64,000 nt of DNA, taken from the NCBI RefSeq assembly GCF_042453785.1, contig NC_091669.1, forward strand, positions 11,544,501 through 11,608,500. The letters are read 5' to 3'. Under the pieces are notes generated by a model. It was not told the origin of the DNA. It saw only the letters and a list, made by a program, of their open reading frames with translations, and made no database searches. The translations under genes were made by a program, and so were the position numbers. Shown piece by piece: positions 1-13,521 of the stretch. Each line of letters starts with the position of its first letter. Positions within the stretch are counted from its first letter, which is position 1. Source of the stretch: Malus domestica. Lineage: Eukaryota; Streptophyta; Magnoliopsida; Rosales; Rosaceae.

Positions 1-930
1 TTTTTAAAAATATGTATTTATTTATTTATTTTTAATCAATATAACATTTTAAAATAATAAAATTTTCATCTATGTCGGTTATAACCGCCAGAATACTAAA
101 ATAATAACCGCCATAAAATAAAATAATAAAGTAGTCAATTTCTGTAGGTTATAACCGCCACTATTAACTTAAAAACCACCAGGATATGTTAAAAATATTA
201 AAAAAAAAGATTCAAAAATACCGCCAGTAGTTTCTTGATATCCGCCATGAATTTATGTCGGATATAACCGACATGATTTTTCTAATATCCGCCAGTAATT
301 AAATGATGTGTCGGATATAATTTATCCGACAGGATTTTCTAATCTCCGCCACCATCATCCGCAACCTAAAGCTAATATTGTAGTAGTGACATAAGTATTT
401 ATAGAGTTTTTTGATGAATTTTAAATATTTTTTTAATTATTTTAGCCGTTGGATTTAAATTTGAGCCATTAGATCTTTTTTTTTACCGTTAGATTTGATT
501 ATATTTGATCTCAACCATTGGATTCAATGTATTTTAAAATAACATTTAAAAAAAAAAAACAAAATCTGAATCTAGACCGTTGGATCAACCAACAGTCCAA
601 AAATGTCAGCCATCCAATGAACAAAAGAGCCGTTGGGCTCATGATGGTGGCTGTCAGCGGCCCTGACAGTGGGTCCCACCCTGTTGAGTGCTGAAGGTGT
701 CAGCCTGCGTGGGGCGAGTTGGGTGAGTGATCGAGCCGAGATTGGGCTGGTTGGGCGAGTCCACACACACGTGGGCTAAATCTTGGGGGGAATTTGGCTT
801 GGGTTTAGCTTTTAGCTTTTAGCCCAAAGATTTGGCTTGGATTGGGTTGGGTTTGGGGGGGGAATAAATGGGGAAATTTGGCCTTTAGCCCAGGGTTGAG
901 TTTGGTCTAAGGAGGTGGGAGAATGGGCTA
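1..930. repeat. Repeat-derived DNA with TCGGTTATAACCG motifs
   Basis: This stretch has no coding potential. Positions about 60-360 carry several copies of TCGGTTATAACCG or its half-sites, alternating with CCGCCA. Positions 430-600 contain repeated versions of 'accgttggat'. Positions 780-910 repeat the words 'ttagctttt' and 'tagccca'. The palindromic motif also occurs inside the Harbinger-type MITE at 57.6-57.7 kb, so this is probably part of a related transposon whose left end lies outside the window. No terminus or target duplication can be defined here. Confidence 0.45.
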
Positions 931-2954
931 AGCCTTACAATTGACGTACCATATTAATGTGGTTCACTTTCGCCTTTAATAAAAATCTAATCTAATACAT
1001 CTTACTTACAAGTAAAGATAAATAACACTAGACCGTAGTACTAAGTGGAAATCCATTTACTATCTTAAGCCTACATGATTCAACTTTTAAGACAATCAAC
1101 AGGCCAACAAAATTGGGTTGGATTTATCTCCAGTGCCCAATCCAGTCTAATAAAGGTGCTACATTGGTTCGGCCCGCCATCGAATTTCATCATTTGATTT
1201 TCTCTCAGATTTAACCAGTCACACCATTATATAAATCAAAGGGCCAATTCCACAAACAACATGGATTCTTCTACCTTTGTGCATTTATCATTCAAATTAC
1301 AAAATTTTACACTTAACAATCCAAACTTACTGCATTTTGATAATTTTCAATTCACGTAACAAGCACCTCATAGAATATCATGCATGCACCTTCTTCACTT
1401 AACATTCCACCCATTTCTTGCCAATTGTAGATGTTAGAAGTCTCAACAATTGGCCACGAAATTCACGTTTTTGTTTATTCTGCTTGTGATTTCACCTTTG
1501 AAAGTTTTTGGGTGTTACATATTATTTGATCACTCCACGACGACAAGGGAAGTTTGTGTGTTGGTATCTGGTAATATCAAGTGGTATGGTAGTTTCGTGT
1601 TACGCATACACTCAAATTATATAATGTTATGTACAAGCATTAACACTTAGCTGCTAACTTTATACACTATACTATACGGATTATAAGTTCAGTAAATTTC
1701 TAACACCGCATCGATCCATTTGTCACGTAATTTGTCTCCACATATACACTTAAAATTATTAAATACATCCACTATCAACTGATTTGTAGTTGCTTTAAAA
1801 CAAATTTTATTATTTATACAGTAAATTGTCTCCACTAGTAAGAAGACAATGCAACTACATTTTTTATACAACAATATATATATTTACATTAAGGGATGGG
1901 GGAGTAAAATAGTATCAAACTCGCCATGCATGAGATTTGAACATAAAGAGAAATACTACTAGAAAATGCAACTACACTTGTCTATTTATTCAAGGATGTT
2001 CTCAATTTAGAAGAACCTAAACGGACATAAATTATAAAAAGAAAACAAAGGAAAAGGCTTAGTTCTCTTGCCACTTAGTATGATCTAATGGTATTCCTCC
2101 TCATTTGTAAGTAGAATATCTTAAGTTAGACTATCATGTCACTTAGTACTACAGTCTAGTGATATTCTTTTTAATGGCGAGTTCAATAACAATTTATTTT
2201 CCTATCTCTTAGTGTAAATATATCGTTGTATAAAAAATAAAAAAAGTTTGACTCCTAGGCGAGTTCAATACCAATTATTATGGTTTGCTCTAATTCACAT
2301 ATATATTTAGAAGCTTTTTCTTAATCAAATTAAAATATGCATATATATGTAAGCTATTTGAACGCTAACATGCACAGAAAACCTTAATCCTCTTATAAAT
2401 GTAGGTCTAACCATGCTCTCCAATCAAGTTAATCAACCCCATTTCTTACAGTTAACCCCTCGTTTTCCAATGGTAGCTATACATACATATTTGCATACAT
2501 GCGTATATGCACTGCAGTTAAGCCCATCTTCTCACGTACTGTTAGCCCTCTAGAGTAGCTAGACAGGTTGCCATTCCTTCAAAGAAGCACCTTCATTCAC
2601 TAACAATTAGAGAAGCTTTATGGTAGATTAACTTTAAGACCACAGGAACAATATATATGCACTGCAGTACTCAGAATTATATATACTGGTACTCACTGAA
2701 TGCGATTCCTTGAAAGCCATACTGTTTCTCAGCCCATCTAAGCAAATCTAAGTACAAAAGTTTATGAGAAAAAGAGACAGATCAGGGCCACAGAAAGAGT
2801 GCATACAAGAAAGTATTGCAATAATGAGATAGCTAGACCAAAAGATAAAATGCCGTACTACTTGCAGTGATATATATACGTACAGTACTGGAAATATCAT
2901 AGTTTTGGTGCATACAGTTGCCCGCCAATCGACTCGAAAAGTACTCACAAATAT
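931..2954. other. Intergenic, 3' side of the WRKY gene
   Basis: AT-rich DNA with no convincing gene. A 66-codon open frame near 1450 has a hydrophobic N-terminus but no ATG. The last 200-300 bases before 2955 probably contain the 3' UTR of the minus-strand WRKY gene, but no clear poly(A) signal decides its end. Confidence 0.5.
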
Positions 2955-5182
2955 TCATGGCTCTTTTTTGTGACTAAATGAGGGAACTAAATCTTGCAAC
3001 AAACCATAGTCAGAAGCAGGTAGCTGTTGCTGCTGCTGATTATGATGATGACGATGAGGACTCATGAGGGTTGAGTATAACGTTGAACTTGGTGGATGAT
3101 CATGTTGATGACTTTGCAATTGCAACTGGTTGTCCATTGGGAGAAATTGAGCTAAGAATTCATGTGAAAATCTTGCTGATCCGCTCAAAGATGCCGATGC
3201 CAAAAGTGAATTAGGTGACAGCATTCCGACAGCGTTGAGATTGAGATTTCCACGGAGTGTTGCCGGACACTGGTGGTTGTGCTGACCTTCGTATGTTGTG
3301 ATCAAGGTTGATGAATCTTGAAATGATCTCTCAACACGCTTCTTTACGATGCACTTCTGTGTGGTGCATCTGTAATAACTTCTGAAAATTTAAGCAAATA
3401 ACAATTAAGACTTGTGCTAGAGTTCACCATATGTATCAATTATATACATTTCTCATGTTATATAATATGATTTTGTAAGAAAGAAATGAAAAAGGAAAAT
3501 TTTATGCAATGAACATATGCAAGTGGAGCGAAAATTAACCGCTAGATCAATAGCTAGCTATTAAAACAGATATTTACAAGATTATTAGGGTTTAATTTGA
3601 AGGCTAACATAATAAGTATATGGAGTAAGATGTACTAGATCAATTATAAGGAGTTTGAACTTCATAATTAGATGCACCCACTAATACTTCAGTTTAGTAA
3701 TATTTCTCTCTACTAAATCAAAGGTCTCAGAATTTGACGAATTTGATACTTAATTATAGTTCAACCCAAATCTCTATCTCAGAGTCGTTATACAAAAAAA
3801 AACTTCATAAACTGAGTGCAAATTATTTAACTATAATACTAATGGCCAGTAACAGATACGAATTGCATATAAAAACCATTTCATCATCAAATAACGGCTA
3901 TTGACTGGCCAAAAAGAAAATAACGGCTGTTAAAAAATTGGAGATTAGTTTACTAAATAATTATAAGTTGGAATTTTTATTTCCTGTAGGAATGTACGTT
4001 CAGGTACTGGAATTAAATTAAGAAATCAATATATATTAACCTAGGATAAGGGCTGTTCTTGACTGCCTTCTGTCCGTACTTCCTCCATCTGTATCCATCT
4101 TCAAGGTGATCCACTTCACTCTTAGTCAGAAACGCATACCGTGGTTCCCTCTTCCGTTTCTCTTTCTTTTTTGCTTTGCTCCTGAATCATACAGTTTCAG
4201 AAACTTCAGTCAACATTTAGCACTACCTAATAAAAGAAATAAAAGAACTAAAAGAACAAATAAACAACCTAAACCCTGCCAGTTTCCAACAATGATCCAA
4301 GAAAATTAGATATATAGATTTTCTTGAAACTTGTTTGTACCCAAAAGTGACATATATTGTATACATGTATATATCTGTGTGTGATTAGGGTTCTAGATAC
4401 AGATCCCATTTTTGCTTTTAGGGCTTAGGATTAATCAGGAAAGTAATGAAAGCGAATAATTAAATAAATATCTCTTCAATTAAAGATACAAGGGAGAAAA
4501 TGCACTAAAAAGTTTGGCTTTGAAAGTCTACCTTCAGAAAAAATACAGTCACGCTAGGGAGCCTATTTATCCATATCTACCTTAAAGCTTCTAATTAACC
4601 TTTACCATGAATCTTGCAACAAGGAACCAAACAAACCTACCCTTTCTTTGACTTGTCTTCATCATCTCCATCCGACCGTAATTTCGGCTGTTTATCTTTC
4701 TTGCTCTTATGATCTGAATCTTCATCTAAAACTTGATGATCAACAGCAACAGCAACAGCACCAGCACCAGCAGCTTCATTAGGGGAAGAAGATATTGAGG
4801 AATAATTTGGTGTGGAAGGGTTTTCAGTGGTACTATTAGTCCCCACTGAGTGATCTCCTACACCTGTTGCCGCAGCCCGCTGTTTGTTTGAGTTGTTGTC
4901 ATGATCTAACGGCGGAGAAATGACTTCCGATGAGGAACACGACATGTCGAAGGCTTTCGAGAGGGTGTTGTAGTCCAATGATCCGTGTAGGCAGTCGGTA
5001 AAGCTCATGAACGAATTAGGATGATCAGATCCAAACCCATTTAGGGTTTGGGGGTCATGTGGGGGATTTTGGTATATGGAGGAAGTACCATAGTTGAAGA
5101 ATGGAAAACTTGACTTGTTGATCTCATGGTGGTTGTAGTCGAAAGGGTCGTACTGGTAAGGATTTTTCTTCTCATTTGACAT
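2955..5182 (-). CDS. WRKY transcription factor, group IIc (WRKY28/71/8-like)
   Basis: This gene encodes a sequence-specific nuclear DNA-binding protein that recognises W-box (TTGAC) promoters. Coding exons on the minus strand are 5182-4641, 4181-4041 and 3381-2955. They join in frame to 370 codons including the stop, giving 369 residues. The single WRKY domain has the intact heptapeptide WRKYGQK at about residues 213-219, followed by a C-X4-C-X23-H-X1-H zinc ligand set at 233, 238, 262 and 264. That spacing and the single domain place it in group IIc. The second intron interrupts the arginine codon after PYP, which is the conserved intron site of this group. A basic stretch (residues 183-192) before the domain is a likely nuclear signal. 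The N-terminus has the SFTDCL and SSSEV words typical of the WRKY28/71/8 clade, and the C-terminus is Gln/His rich. The start is the first ATG, and the leader upstream is GA-rich. Clade members act in stress, defence and shoot branching; the exact orthologue cannot be fixed here. Confidence 0.93.
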
Positions 5183-6414
5183 GGTAGAAGAAGATGAGGG
5201 AGATGAAGAAGACGAAACTTTGAGAGATGTGAGAGAGATGGGGATGAGATTCTTGCTCTGTTCGTTTTACAGGAAATGAGCTCTAGGTTTGATTTTTATC
5301 TTTGCCTTTTTTTAATAGGAGGGAGTGAGGGAGAGAGAGTGAGAGAGAGAAGAGTTGATCTGATGGGATGCTAGCTAGCTCGCTACTTTTGGCTACTTTG
5401 CACACTTGGCAGTTTCAATTTGATAAAAAAAAAAAATTGCTAATAGGCAATAGGTTTTTTTCTTTATTTTCTTATAAATTTCCTTCCAATTAAATATTAT
5501 CAAAATATTATTTTTTGTGTTTGAAATATGAAAAAAGTATATCAGATAAAAGAAGTACCAAGAAGAGTAGTGGAAGAGTGGAAAAAAAAAATTAAGGATG
5601 GATGAATGAAAAAAAAAAATTTAATGAAAACAACTTTAAATAATTTTTTTGTTTTTTGTTTTTAGCTTCATTCTATGTTTGTGTTTTTTTCTACACTTCT
5701 ACGTCTCTCGTCATCCTCCATCTACTCTTCTTCAACCGTCTTTTTTTTTTTTATATTTTCCTTCTATCAATAACCCAAAAGGTATAAAATAAAATTAAAA
5801 TTAAAAAACTAAAAAGCAAAATAATTCTAACATGAACCCAAAGCACTCCAAAACACTCACTATCCATTAACGTGAGTATTAGCCCTACGTCTCAGGAATG
5901 TGAATATGTCGCGTGATGCTCGGTCATAAATTAGAATGCAACGGCTTTTACAACGTGACATTTTTATGACCTTCCGATTCAAATGGTAACTCTCATTGTA
6001 TGTGTATTATCTAGGGTTAGGTCTGGGACCACAAAGGGGGTGTGGTGTGGTGTGGTGGTCAAGATGTACAAGCTTACACGTGTTAGGGGTTGGGCACCGT
6101 CATTTGACCTTATGTGGCACGTGGGAGTGACATTCTGTTCCTTTCCCACGCCTATGTCTTGCTGATTGGCCCCTCACGTCATCTCAGTTGCGGAAACCCC
6201 CGAATTTTGTGGTTGCCATTTCTCCTGTTTCCTGAAAGTCGGTCAAACCCATCCCCATCAAGATTAAAAGGTTGGTCAAATACCAACTTCATATGATAAT
6301 TATACATATTGACAAACAAATTTGTTTGTTTTAATCTCAAAATATAACCAAAATTATTAATCTATATATGCAATAGTGATTGCATAATCTCGCATTGTCT
6401 CTCTAAAAGGTGTA
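5183..6414. other. WRKY upstream region
   Basis: The first 200 bases upstream of the WRKY start are GA/CT rich (5183-5390), consistent with a 5' UTR and core promoter on the minus strand. Farther out the DNA is AT-rich with homopolymer runs. Two CACGTG G-box cores occur at about 6077 and 6118; whether they serve this gene is unknown. No other gene is visible. Confidence 0.4.
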
Positions 6415-6642
6415 GGGCTCGTTTGGAAATACTATAAAATGACTGAATGTTTTTTTAGTGAAAGTGTTTTTGGACTTTAAAAAAAAAAACAAATGAATCA
6501 TGAAAAAACACACTTGAAATGCTTGTTGAAAGAAACATACAATTAGTACTTCTTTTGAAAAGCACATCAAGTATTTTTGAAACCCAAAAATATTTTTTCT
6601 AAAAACGTTTTCAGTCATTTAAATGTATTTCCAAACGACTCC
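6415..6642. mobile_element. MITE, about 228 bp, hAT-like ends
   Basis: The left end, GGCTCGTTTGGAAATAC, is mirrored by GTATTTCCAAACGACTCC at the right end. Similarity extends inward through AAATGACTGAA, giving terminal inverted repeats of about 35 bp. There is no coding capacity. Target duplications were not clear, so the superfamily is a guess from the end sequence. Confidence 0.55.
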
Positions 6643-7480
6643 AGAAGTAAAAAAGTACTTATCTCAATTTCAGGCCTTAAACTCATTTGTACAAATAAGA
6701 AAAGATACTTTATAATTAAGTGATATTTATCTTCACTTATAAAGAGTGTTAAATTAAAATTTTGTGAATGACGATTTTGATACCAACGTTCAAAATATCG
6801 TTGTATACAAAATATATTTGTGTTGTTCAAAAAAAAAATATATATATATATATTTGTTCAATAGCATGTACGAGGATTCGACAAAAAAAAAGCAAATATG
6901 AGGACATATTAAGTAATAGTTTTTTTATTTAAAAAGAAAATAAAACAGACCTCACACACACACACACACACACATACATTGAAAGGATATTCCCGAGATT
7001 TTGCATTCAGTAAAAATAATGAACATGGGGTAAAGTAATGTGTAAGAGTCTCGGTTCAGAATTCGTAACTCTTCAATGTAACAAAAACAAATAATGAAGA
7101 CAATAATTGGAGGCAACCATCCAATTGAACCCAGTTACTACCTGCTAGATAGATTGAAACATCACGCATATTAGGAGCATTGAAGCATAATTGATCGTGC
7201 AGTATGCTGCATGCAACTCTTATTATCCATGAAGCTGTATATGATTTCATATATTAATTAGTCCAATGATTATAAATCGGAGAAAGTTGTTAGTTCTTCA
7301 ATATTGACAGAAGTTTCCCTCTTGTGTCGGATTTGATTGGTTTAGGTGGGTGCATTATTTTGCAGGCATGCATGACATGCACGAACATACTTTATAAGCT
7401 AGTGAGCTGCGAGCAATTATCACTTATTAATTTAGTATGACAGGATTTACATGGTCAACGATCCCATTCTCTAAATAATA
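6643..7480. other. Intergenic, microsatellites
   Basis: AT-rich DNA with a (TA)n run near 6839-6853 and a (CA)n run at about 6953-6973. I see no gene or clear mobile element. Confidence 0.4.
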
Positions 7481-7626
7481 AATAAAATTAACGAAAAGTC
7501 TAAAAAAAACTTTAGTCTTAATGAAAAATGACAAATAAAAGTGTAGTGAATAGTATCAGGGAAAGGTAAAAAATGTGGATTTTCGTTAAAAGTGAACAAT
7601 ACCGAGAGTGTTTCATTAAAACTCCT
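7481..7626. mobile_element. Short MITE, copy 1 of a three-copy family
   Basis: A 146-bp element flanked by a perfect 9-bp target duplication, TAAATAATA (7472-7480 and 7627-7635). It shares the TTAACGAAAAG end and the internal words TTTTCGTTAAA, GTGAACA and GTGAATAGTA with the copies at 26171-26326 and 52181-52335. It is non-coding. Confidence 0.75.
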
Positions 7627-7635
7627 TAAATAATA

Positions 7636-10477
7636 ATATAATATTTTTTTAGACAACAAATTTATTATATTAGGGAGCCAACGGGGTTTGAACCCGTTGC
7701 AAGGCAACACTCCTCTCTATGACTGTGGTAGAGATCCTCTTGCAACAATATAACATTTTAGAATAACTAATATATAGTAAAACCTATTTAAAGTATTACT
7801 CTGTAATGGAATAACCTCTTTGAAGTCATATAAATTTTGGTTTCAACTTGGGACTAGTAGTGTATTTTTTAGAATATATTCTATATCGTAATAAATTATA
7901 ATTTTCCCGATCTCATTTTAAGGAAACACATATCCACATAGTTATAATTCTCAATGAGTACAAAAATATGCAAGAAATAAAATACTTGGTTAAGGACACC
8001 AATAGCAAATGAATACAAGAAGACATCAAAAACAGTAGGCTCAAAAATAAAAACAGCGGATAAAACCTTAATCCCTATCAAATAGAAACAGCCCAACACC
8101 ACATGTCTCTGACCAACAACCACCGGAATAGCCGCCGTGAAGGAACCAAATTCAAAATGGATCCGCAAATGCCAAGGCACAGACAAATCAACCCATAAAT
8201 GGCAAGCGTACCCTAAGAAAAGCAAATCTTAAAAATAATAGTTTGGTACATAGTGTTTTGTGTGTATATAACAAACTAATAAATATTTGTAAGTCCCATA
8301 TATGTTTCCAAAACGACCTTCCACTAATCAGAATGGCTATATTGACCAAAAACATGGCTACAACTATTTTGTTTAACGAGATGCTATTAGTTAAACTGTG
8401 TGAAACCACAATGACCCATAAATAATGAAATCAAATAATATAATTCCAAAGACCAATAATAGTTTGGTACATAGTGTTTTGCTCCGAATCTGTACAACAA
8501 TATGTCGTGACCAATTGATATGACTGATGTAGAAATTAATCTTTGGCATCAAAGAAATCATGATTAGATGGATCCATCAGTTTTGTGAGCAACCAGAAAT
8601 CATATGTGTATATATCGTACATATAACTCTTTCACTCAATTGAATTTACAGTTGACTTGAAGAATTGAAGAAGCTATCATTCTGTAATTGATCATAGTTA
8701 AGGCTGAGTAATTTGAGTTTAGCTAGAAGAAGAGCAGCACCTTAAAATGCATAGATATTTGCTCGAATCGATTTCCAATAGGAAAAAGTGGGAGTAATAA
8801 TTAAGCAGGGATATATATCATATGAAAAGTATCATCATAAGCTTTGACATGGTTGGAATATTTTTTGTGGTGCGGCTTTTGATAGGGGAAGGCATCACTC
8901 TAAAAAGAAATAATTATTAAGCCCAACTATATTGAATAAGTAGCTTGAGTTTGTTGACAATTTAGTATTCTTTTGCAAATGGTAAAAGGAGTATGCTATC
9001 TGTATCTGACAAGTGACATTGCCATTGGCATGGAGTGTTGGTCAATGAAGAGCAGGTTATTTGTTAGGTCTTGGCAGTAATCCTACACAAAATAGACATA
9101 AAGTATATATAGGATGTTGACATGTATTTTCTTTAGAATAAAAAAGCTCAGATTTGGCTGATCTGGGGGTAAAGTATTCAGCACCAGATCTTGCATTAAT
9201 CTGATTAGTGTTATATAATCAAAGAATTTTACTATTGGAGTAAAGAAACAAGTAATCATGCATGCATGACATGTAGGTTTAAAGAATATGAGCAATTAAA
9301 TGGTACAAATTAATATGGGAGGTCTTTTGCCCTAAATTTCTTCTGGGATTATTGAACACTTTGAACATGCCAAACAAATTAGCTGCGCAAGTGTTCAGAC
9401 CTTCGTACTCTTGGTTTAAACTATACAAATAGCTAATCTAGACTTGGGAAAGATCTCCCCTGCAAGTTGAAACTTGGTCACATGATAGAGCGTTGCAAGC
9501 AAAAGGAAATATATATTTTCAGTGACAAAAACAAAAACAAAAAAAATTCCCCTCGATGGACTTGTTCATGGCACATTATAAATTAGATAGAATTTATCGT
9601 GTTTTATTTTCTTAATGTGATCAGCTTCACAATATTGTAATCAAAATATATGGAAGATACGAAGAACATATATGATGTGCTGTAAATTAGCTAGCGTGTT
9701 TGACTGTGGATCATATAAGTGTTAAGCTCACCGTTTTTAAGTTCAAGTTAGGCAAATGAATTTGTCTAGTACATATCCTTTTTTTATCAAACTAAATACA
9801 AGATCACTAATCCTAGCTAGGAAGGCAAATTCATCCAATGTACTATTAATGTTCAAAACAAAAACAATTTTATTAAATCACCTTTAGTTTCTAGGGTTTT
9901 CGGTTAATTTGTGCGTGGGTGTGTGTCACCCTTCAAATTCATGCGGTAGCAAAAACTAGGGTTTTGTCAAACTTTATAAGTGAAAGGAGGGTTCTTCCTA
10001 TAAATTAAGTCAGAAGCATTCTTGACTGCATCCAACCACTAAGGGCGTTTAGATTGTAAAGGAATCTATTCAACCTTAAGCTTTTTCACTAAATAATTTC
10101 ATTAAAAAAAACTTATTTCCCTGTATTGTTCAAGCTAACAGCTGCTCCACCAATGGATTAGATATTATTTTGAACAGAGGAAATGAAAAGGGAAAGACGT
10201 GGACATTTTCATGTTAACAAGTATTGACCTATGAAATTGGCACTAGTCAGAATCGTCTATGATAATGTATAATAATAGACACTATAGTACCCAGTGGCGA
10301 AGCCATATGGAAGCAAGAAGGTGCAGTTGGATCTTCGGTCATTGGAAATTGACCCTAAGAGCGAGAATATGCCCCTCCGATTCCCCTGGACTTGCACGGA
10401 ACTATTCCTTTTTCTACTTTTTCTACCCCCACAACACCATGGTCTTCTTTTCTCCCTTCTCATAGATTCTTGTGACT
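7636..10477. other. Gene-poor AT-rich intergenic DNA
   Basis: No supported gene. A hydrophobic 109-codon frame on the minus strand (7896-8225) has no recognisable family. A perfect 27-bp direct repeat lies at 8234-8260 and 8455-8481. Around 7675-7700 there is a tRNA B-box-like word (gtttgaaccc) without a foldable tRNA. Confidence 0.4.
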
Positions 10478-10526
10478 TAGGGTTTATAGTTTAGGGTTTA
10501 GGGTTTAGGGTTTTTAGGGTTTAGGT
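10478..10526. repeat. Interstitial telomere-like repeats (TTTAGGG)
   Basis: About five consecutive or near-consecutive TTTAGGG units, interrupted by TTTATAG and a TTTTTAGGG variant. This is the plant telomere unit. It sits about 120 bp outside the LTR of the gypsy element that starts at 10645. Confidence 0.8.
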
Positions 10527-10644
10527 GGTTGTGACCCCCATTTGTTGAGATCTCTCCTAGTCTTCAAGAACACCATCAAACACAGTGAGCTTATCAAAAC
10601 CTACCATCTCCAATTTCCAATTTTTCTCTTTTCTCTCCAAATAT

Positions 10645-12891
10645 TAACACACCCCAACCTCGATATCCCTATATACCAGGGTAAGCACGTGCTGACCGAC
10701 ACCCGAGGATGACGAAGCCATTTTAAACATGCATACAAATAAAATATATGCAATTAGAACGATTATACCAAAGCAGGAACGTGCTCAGAGCATACAACTA
10801 ACTAAGAATAATATGAAAGAATATACTAAGAAAAGATACGAACATGGAAATGATACCTATAATGAGAAGACTCGAGGATAACTAAGCCAAAACGCCCTGA
10901 CGCCGAGATCATGTGCCTCGATCCTAACTCCTGAAGGGGCGCAAAACTATAAAAGATGAGTGGACCATAATTTATAATAATAATAATAATAATAGTACGA
11001 AAACCAATTTATTTTAGAGCATACTAACCCCCTGTTTTGAAAACATATATATAATACTACATATAGGTTTTATGAAAACCCCTAGCATGCCGTGAAAAAA
11101 ATGTGTGAAACATCGTAAATTGTATCCGTGTTGTACTCAACTGGTGTATCATAGTTGCCCGAGGGCAGTACCTGTCCATCACCCGAAGGTGAAGCTGAAT
11201 AACCTGTCCATCACCCAAAGGTGAAGCTGTATAAAATAACATACATCCACACCGACACTAGCCGTGGCTAGTGAAGCTGTTTGACATTGCTTTCGACATT
11301 GAAGTTGGGGTATATAATATATCATATCTCACTCCTTTATCATCTGTGTCCTATGGCCATAGACATCTATACATGTGGTGTACGGATGTGCCATATGATA
11401 ACCCACTAGGTAAGTACCCAAAAACATATCTCAAAACTCGTATCAAATCTAGAGATCACTAGCTCAAAGTCCCATCTCATAAATCCAAGATATATCACAA
11501 TCATAAAACCATAAAATAAATCATACTTGAAAGCCATATAAAATCATATACTCAAATCCCATAATTCATAACCTTTAGTAAAAATGTAATCTCGATAAAT
11601 AAGGAATATTTCGTAAATCATAATTATTCTGTAAAAGCAATTTAAATAATCATAAGTATGAAAATTCGTAAAACATATTATAAATCATGCTCCAATCATA
11701 AAATATGCAATGCATGCTAGGCTAATATTTTATAAAAATATATAAGTTAAGAAGGGGTCCACTCATTGATTTTATTGCCCGAGAACCGCTCGAACTAGCA
11801 AGGATGACGTCGCTTCCCGCCAACGCGCCTAAACACAATTAGGGACCATTTAGTAAAACTATACTAAAACGTTAGAATTTGGAAAAACGGACAGCAGATT
11901 TGGATTCGGCACATCAGAAAACTTAAGGAGGGACCTTGGGTTTTTCCCGCACGTGGCGATCGACCGCCCTGACTCACAGGAAAATAGAACAACTCCAAAA
12001 ATTCTCAAATTTTACAGGAATGAAGATCTCGATGAGTGGAGCAAATTTCATACATGCGACTAAGGCCAATTTGGCTGGGAAAAGCTCAAATTCGTCTCGA
12101 ACCCACCAGAAACCCTAAAAATGGTGAGATTCGATTTGCCGTCAGTGGTGCTCCGCCGCCCCTAAGGTTGTTTGGACCTTATTTCTGGGCTCAAAGGGAG
12201 TCGAATGGTGGAGGAGATTAATGTGGTTGTCTTCAGAAAAAGGCGGATTGTCGTCGAGGGGCACACAGTTGCCGTCGTAACTCGCTAGAACACGGGGCCA
12301 AATTCCATCGTTTCGTGGGTGGACAGCGAAGAAAATGAGTCATGATGATGGATGCACGTGATGGGGTGTCCTAATTCGCTGGAGAAGTGGTGCAAAACCG
12401 TCAGAAAATCACACGGGGATGCCAGGTCCTAACAGGGTCACGAAGGGGTGTCGGGGCATAAAAAGGGGGTCCAGTTTGCTGGGTCTCTCCCCCTCCTTTC
12501 CCCTCCTTTCTCTCCTCTCTGATTGGTCACTCTCTTCACCTCATCCTTCTGATTGGTTCACACCCTCCTTATCTCTCATTTCCTTTCCATCATAGCTATA
12601 CACGTGGCTTCCCCGATTTTGCTCCAATAATTTGGAGCCTAAAATGATCAATTGACCATTTTGTCATCAATTTCGTTCGTTAATAAATCATTCATTATAA
12701 CTAAAAATTGCATTCCGTTTATGCCCACGCGTTCGTAGTGACGAATACTATGAGAATACGCCAAAAAAAGGATCTTACATGACACAACAAAGCGGTCAAC
12801 AAAAGTCAACGTATTTGCCTAGAAGGGCATTTTCATAAATTCATGTTTTGAAATTATAAAAAATATAATTTTTGGGGACTGGGTCATTACG
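10645..12891 (-). repeat. 3' LTR of the gypsy element
   Basis: About 2.25 kb. On the minus strand it begins near GTAATGACCC after a polypurine tract and ends near GTTGGGGTGTGTTA. The outer 180 bp match 16621-16823. It holds short open frames of no recognisable function and repeated words around 11150-11230 (CACCCRAAGGTGAAGCTG twice). Confidence 0.78.
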
Positions 12892-13521
12892 ATCTTCCCC
12901 CTTTAAGAAAATTTTATCCCCGAAATTTAAAATAACTTGTTATAAGTAAGATACTCGAAAATAGAGAGAAAATATGTTATAAATATATATACAAAGAAGA
13001 AATCAAGTTAGAGCGCTGCATAAAAGAGAATGTCATTCCATCGCGATTGGATTGCAATTATTCCTCTTACATGCCTTCAAGCTTATACCTTCTTCCTTCC
13101 TCGATAATATAGTAGTATAATACCCGTATAAACCGTAAGGTTGAAAACACCAATTATTACGTAATAACATAAGGTCAAAAATATACATATAATAAAATAT
13201 CAAAAATAGATATATATAAAAACGTACGATTCAAATACTTGTGTTCAGTTTAAAACCAAGGGTGGAAATAACGTACCCAAAATTTGTAATGGCAAAAATA
13301 CCCATATAAATAAAATAATGTAGTAGAAAACTATTTGCATGAAAAATCAAAACCCAAAATGAAAATGGACCTTGCCAAGCATTCGTCGTGTCATGAGCTT
13401 CGAGAATGAGCATGTATGTCATGAGTCAAGTCTGAACCATAGCTAACTAGTAAGTGTTGCCGTAGACGAGCCGTCTTATCCACTTGCTTATCGAACCCAA
13501 CAAATAAGCCATGGATATTAA

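Noticed and set aside
1450..1650. 66-codon frame with a signal-peptide-like N-terminus
   Set aside because: It begins at TTG, lacks an ATG and splice support, and has too few cysteines for a small secreted cysteine-rich protein.
7670..7740. tRNA-like B-box word
   Set aside because: No cloverleaf or matching A box could be folded around it.
7896..8225. Hydrophobic 109-residue minus-strand frame
   Set aside because: No family, no conserved motif and no splice context; hydrophobicity can arise from the opposite A-rich strand.
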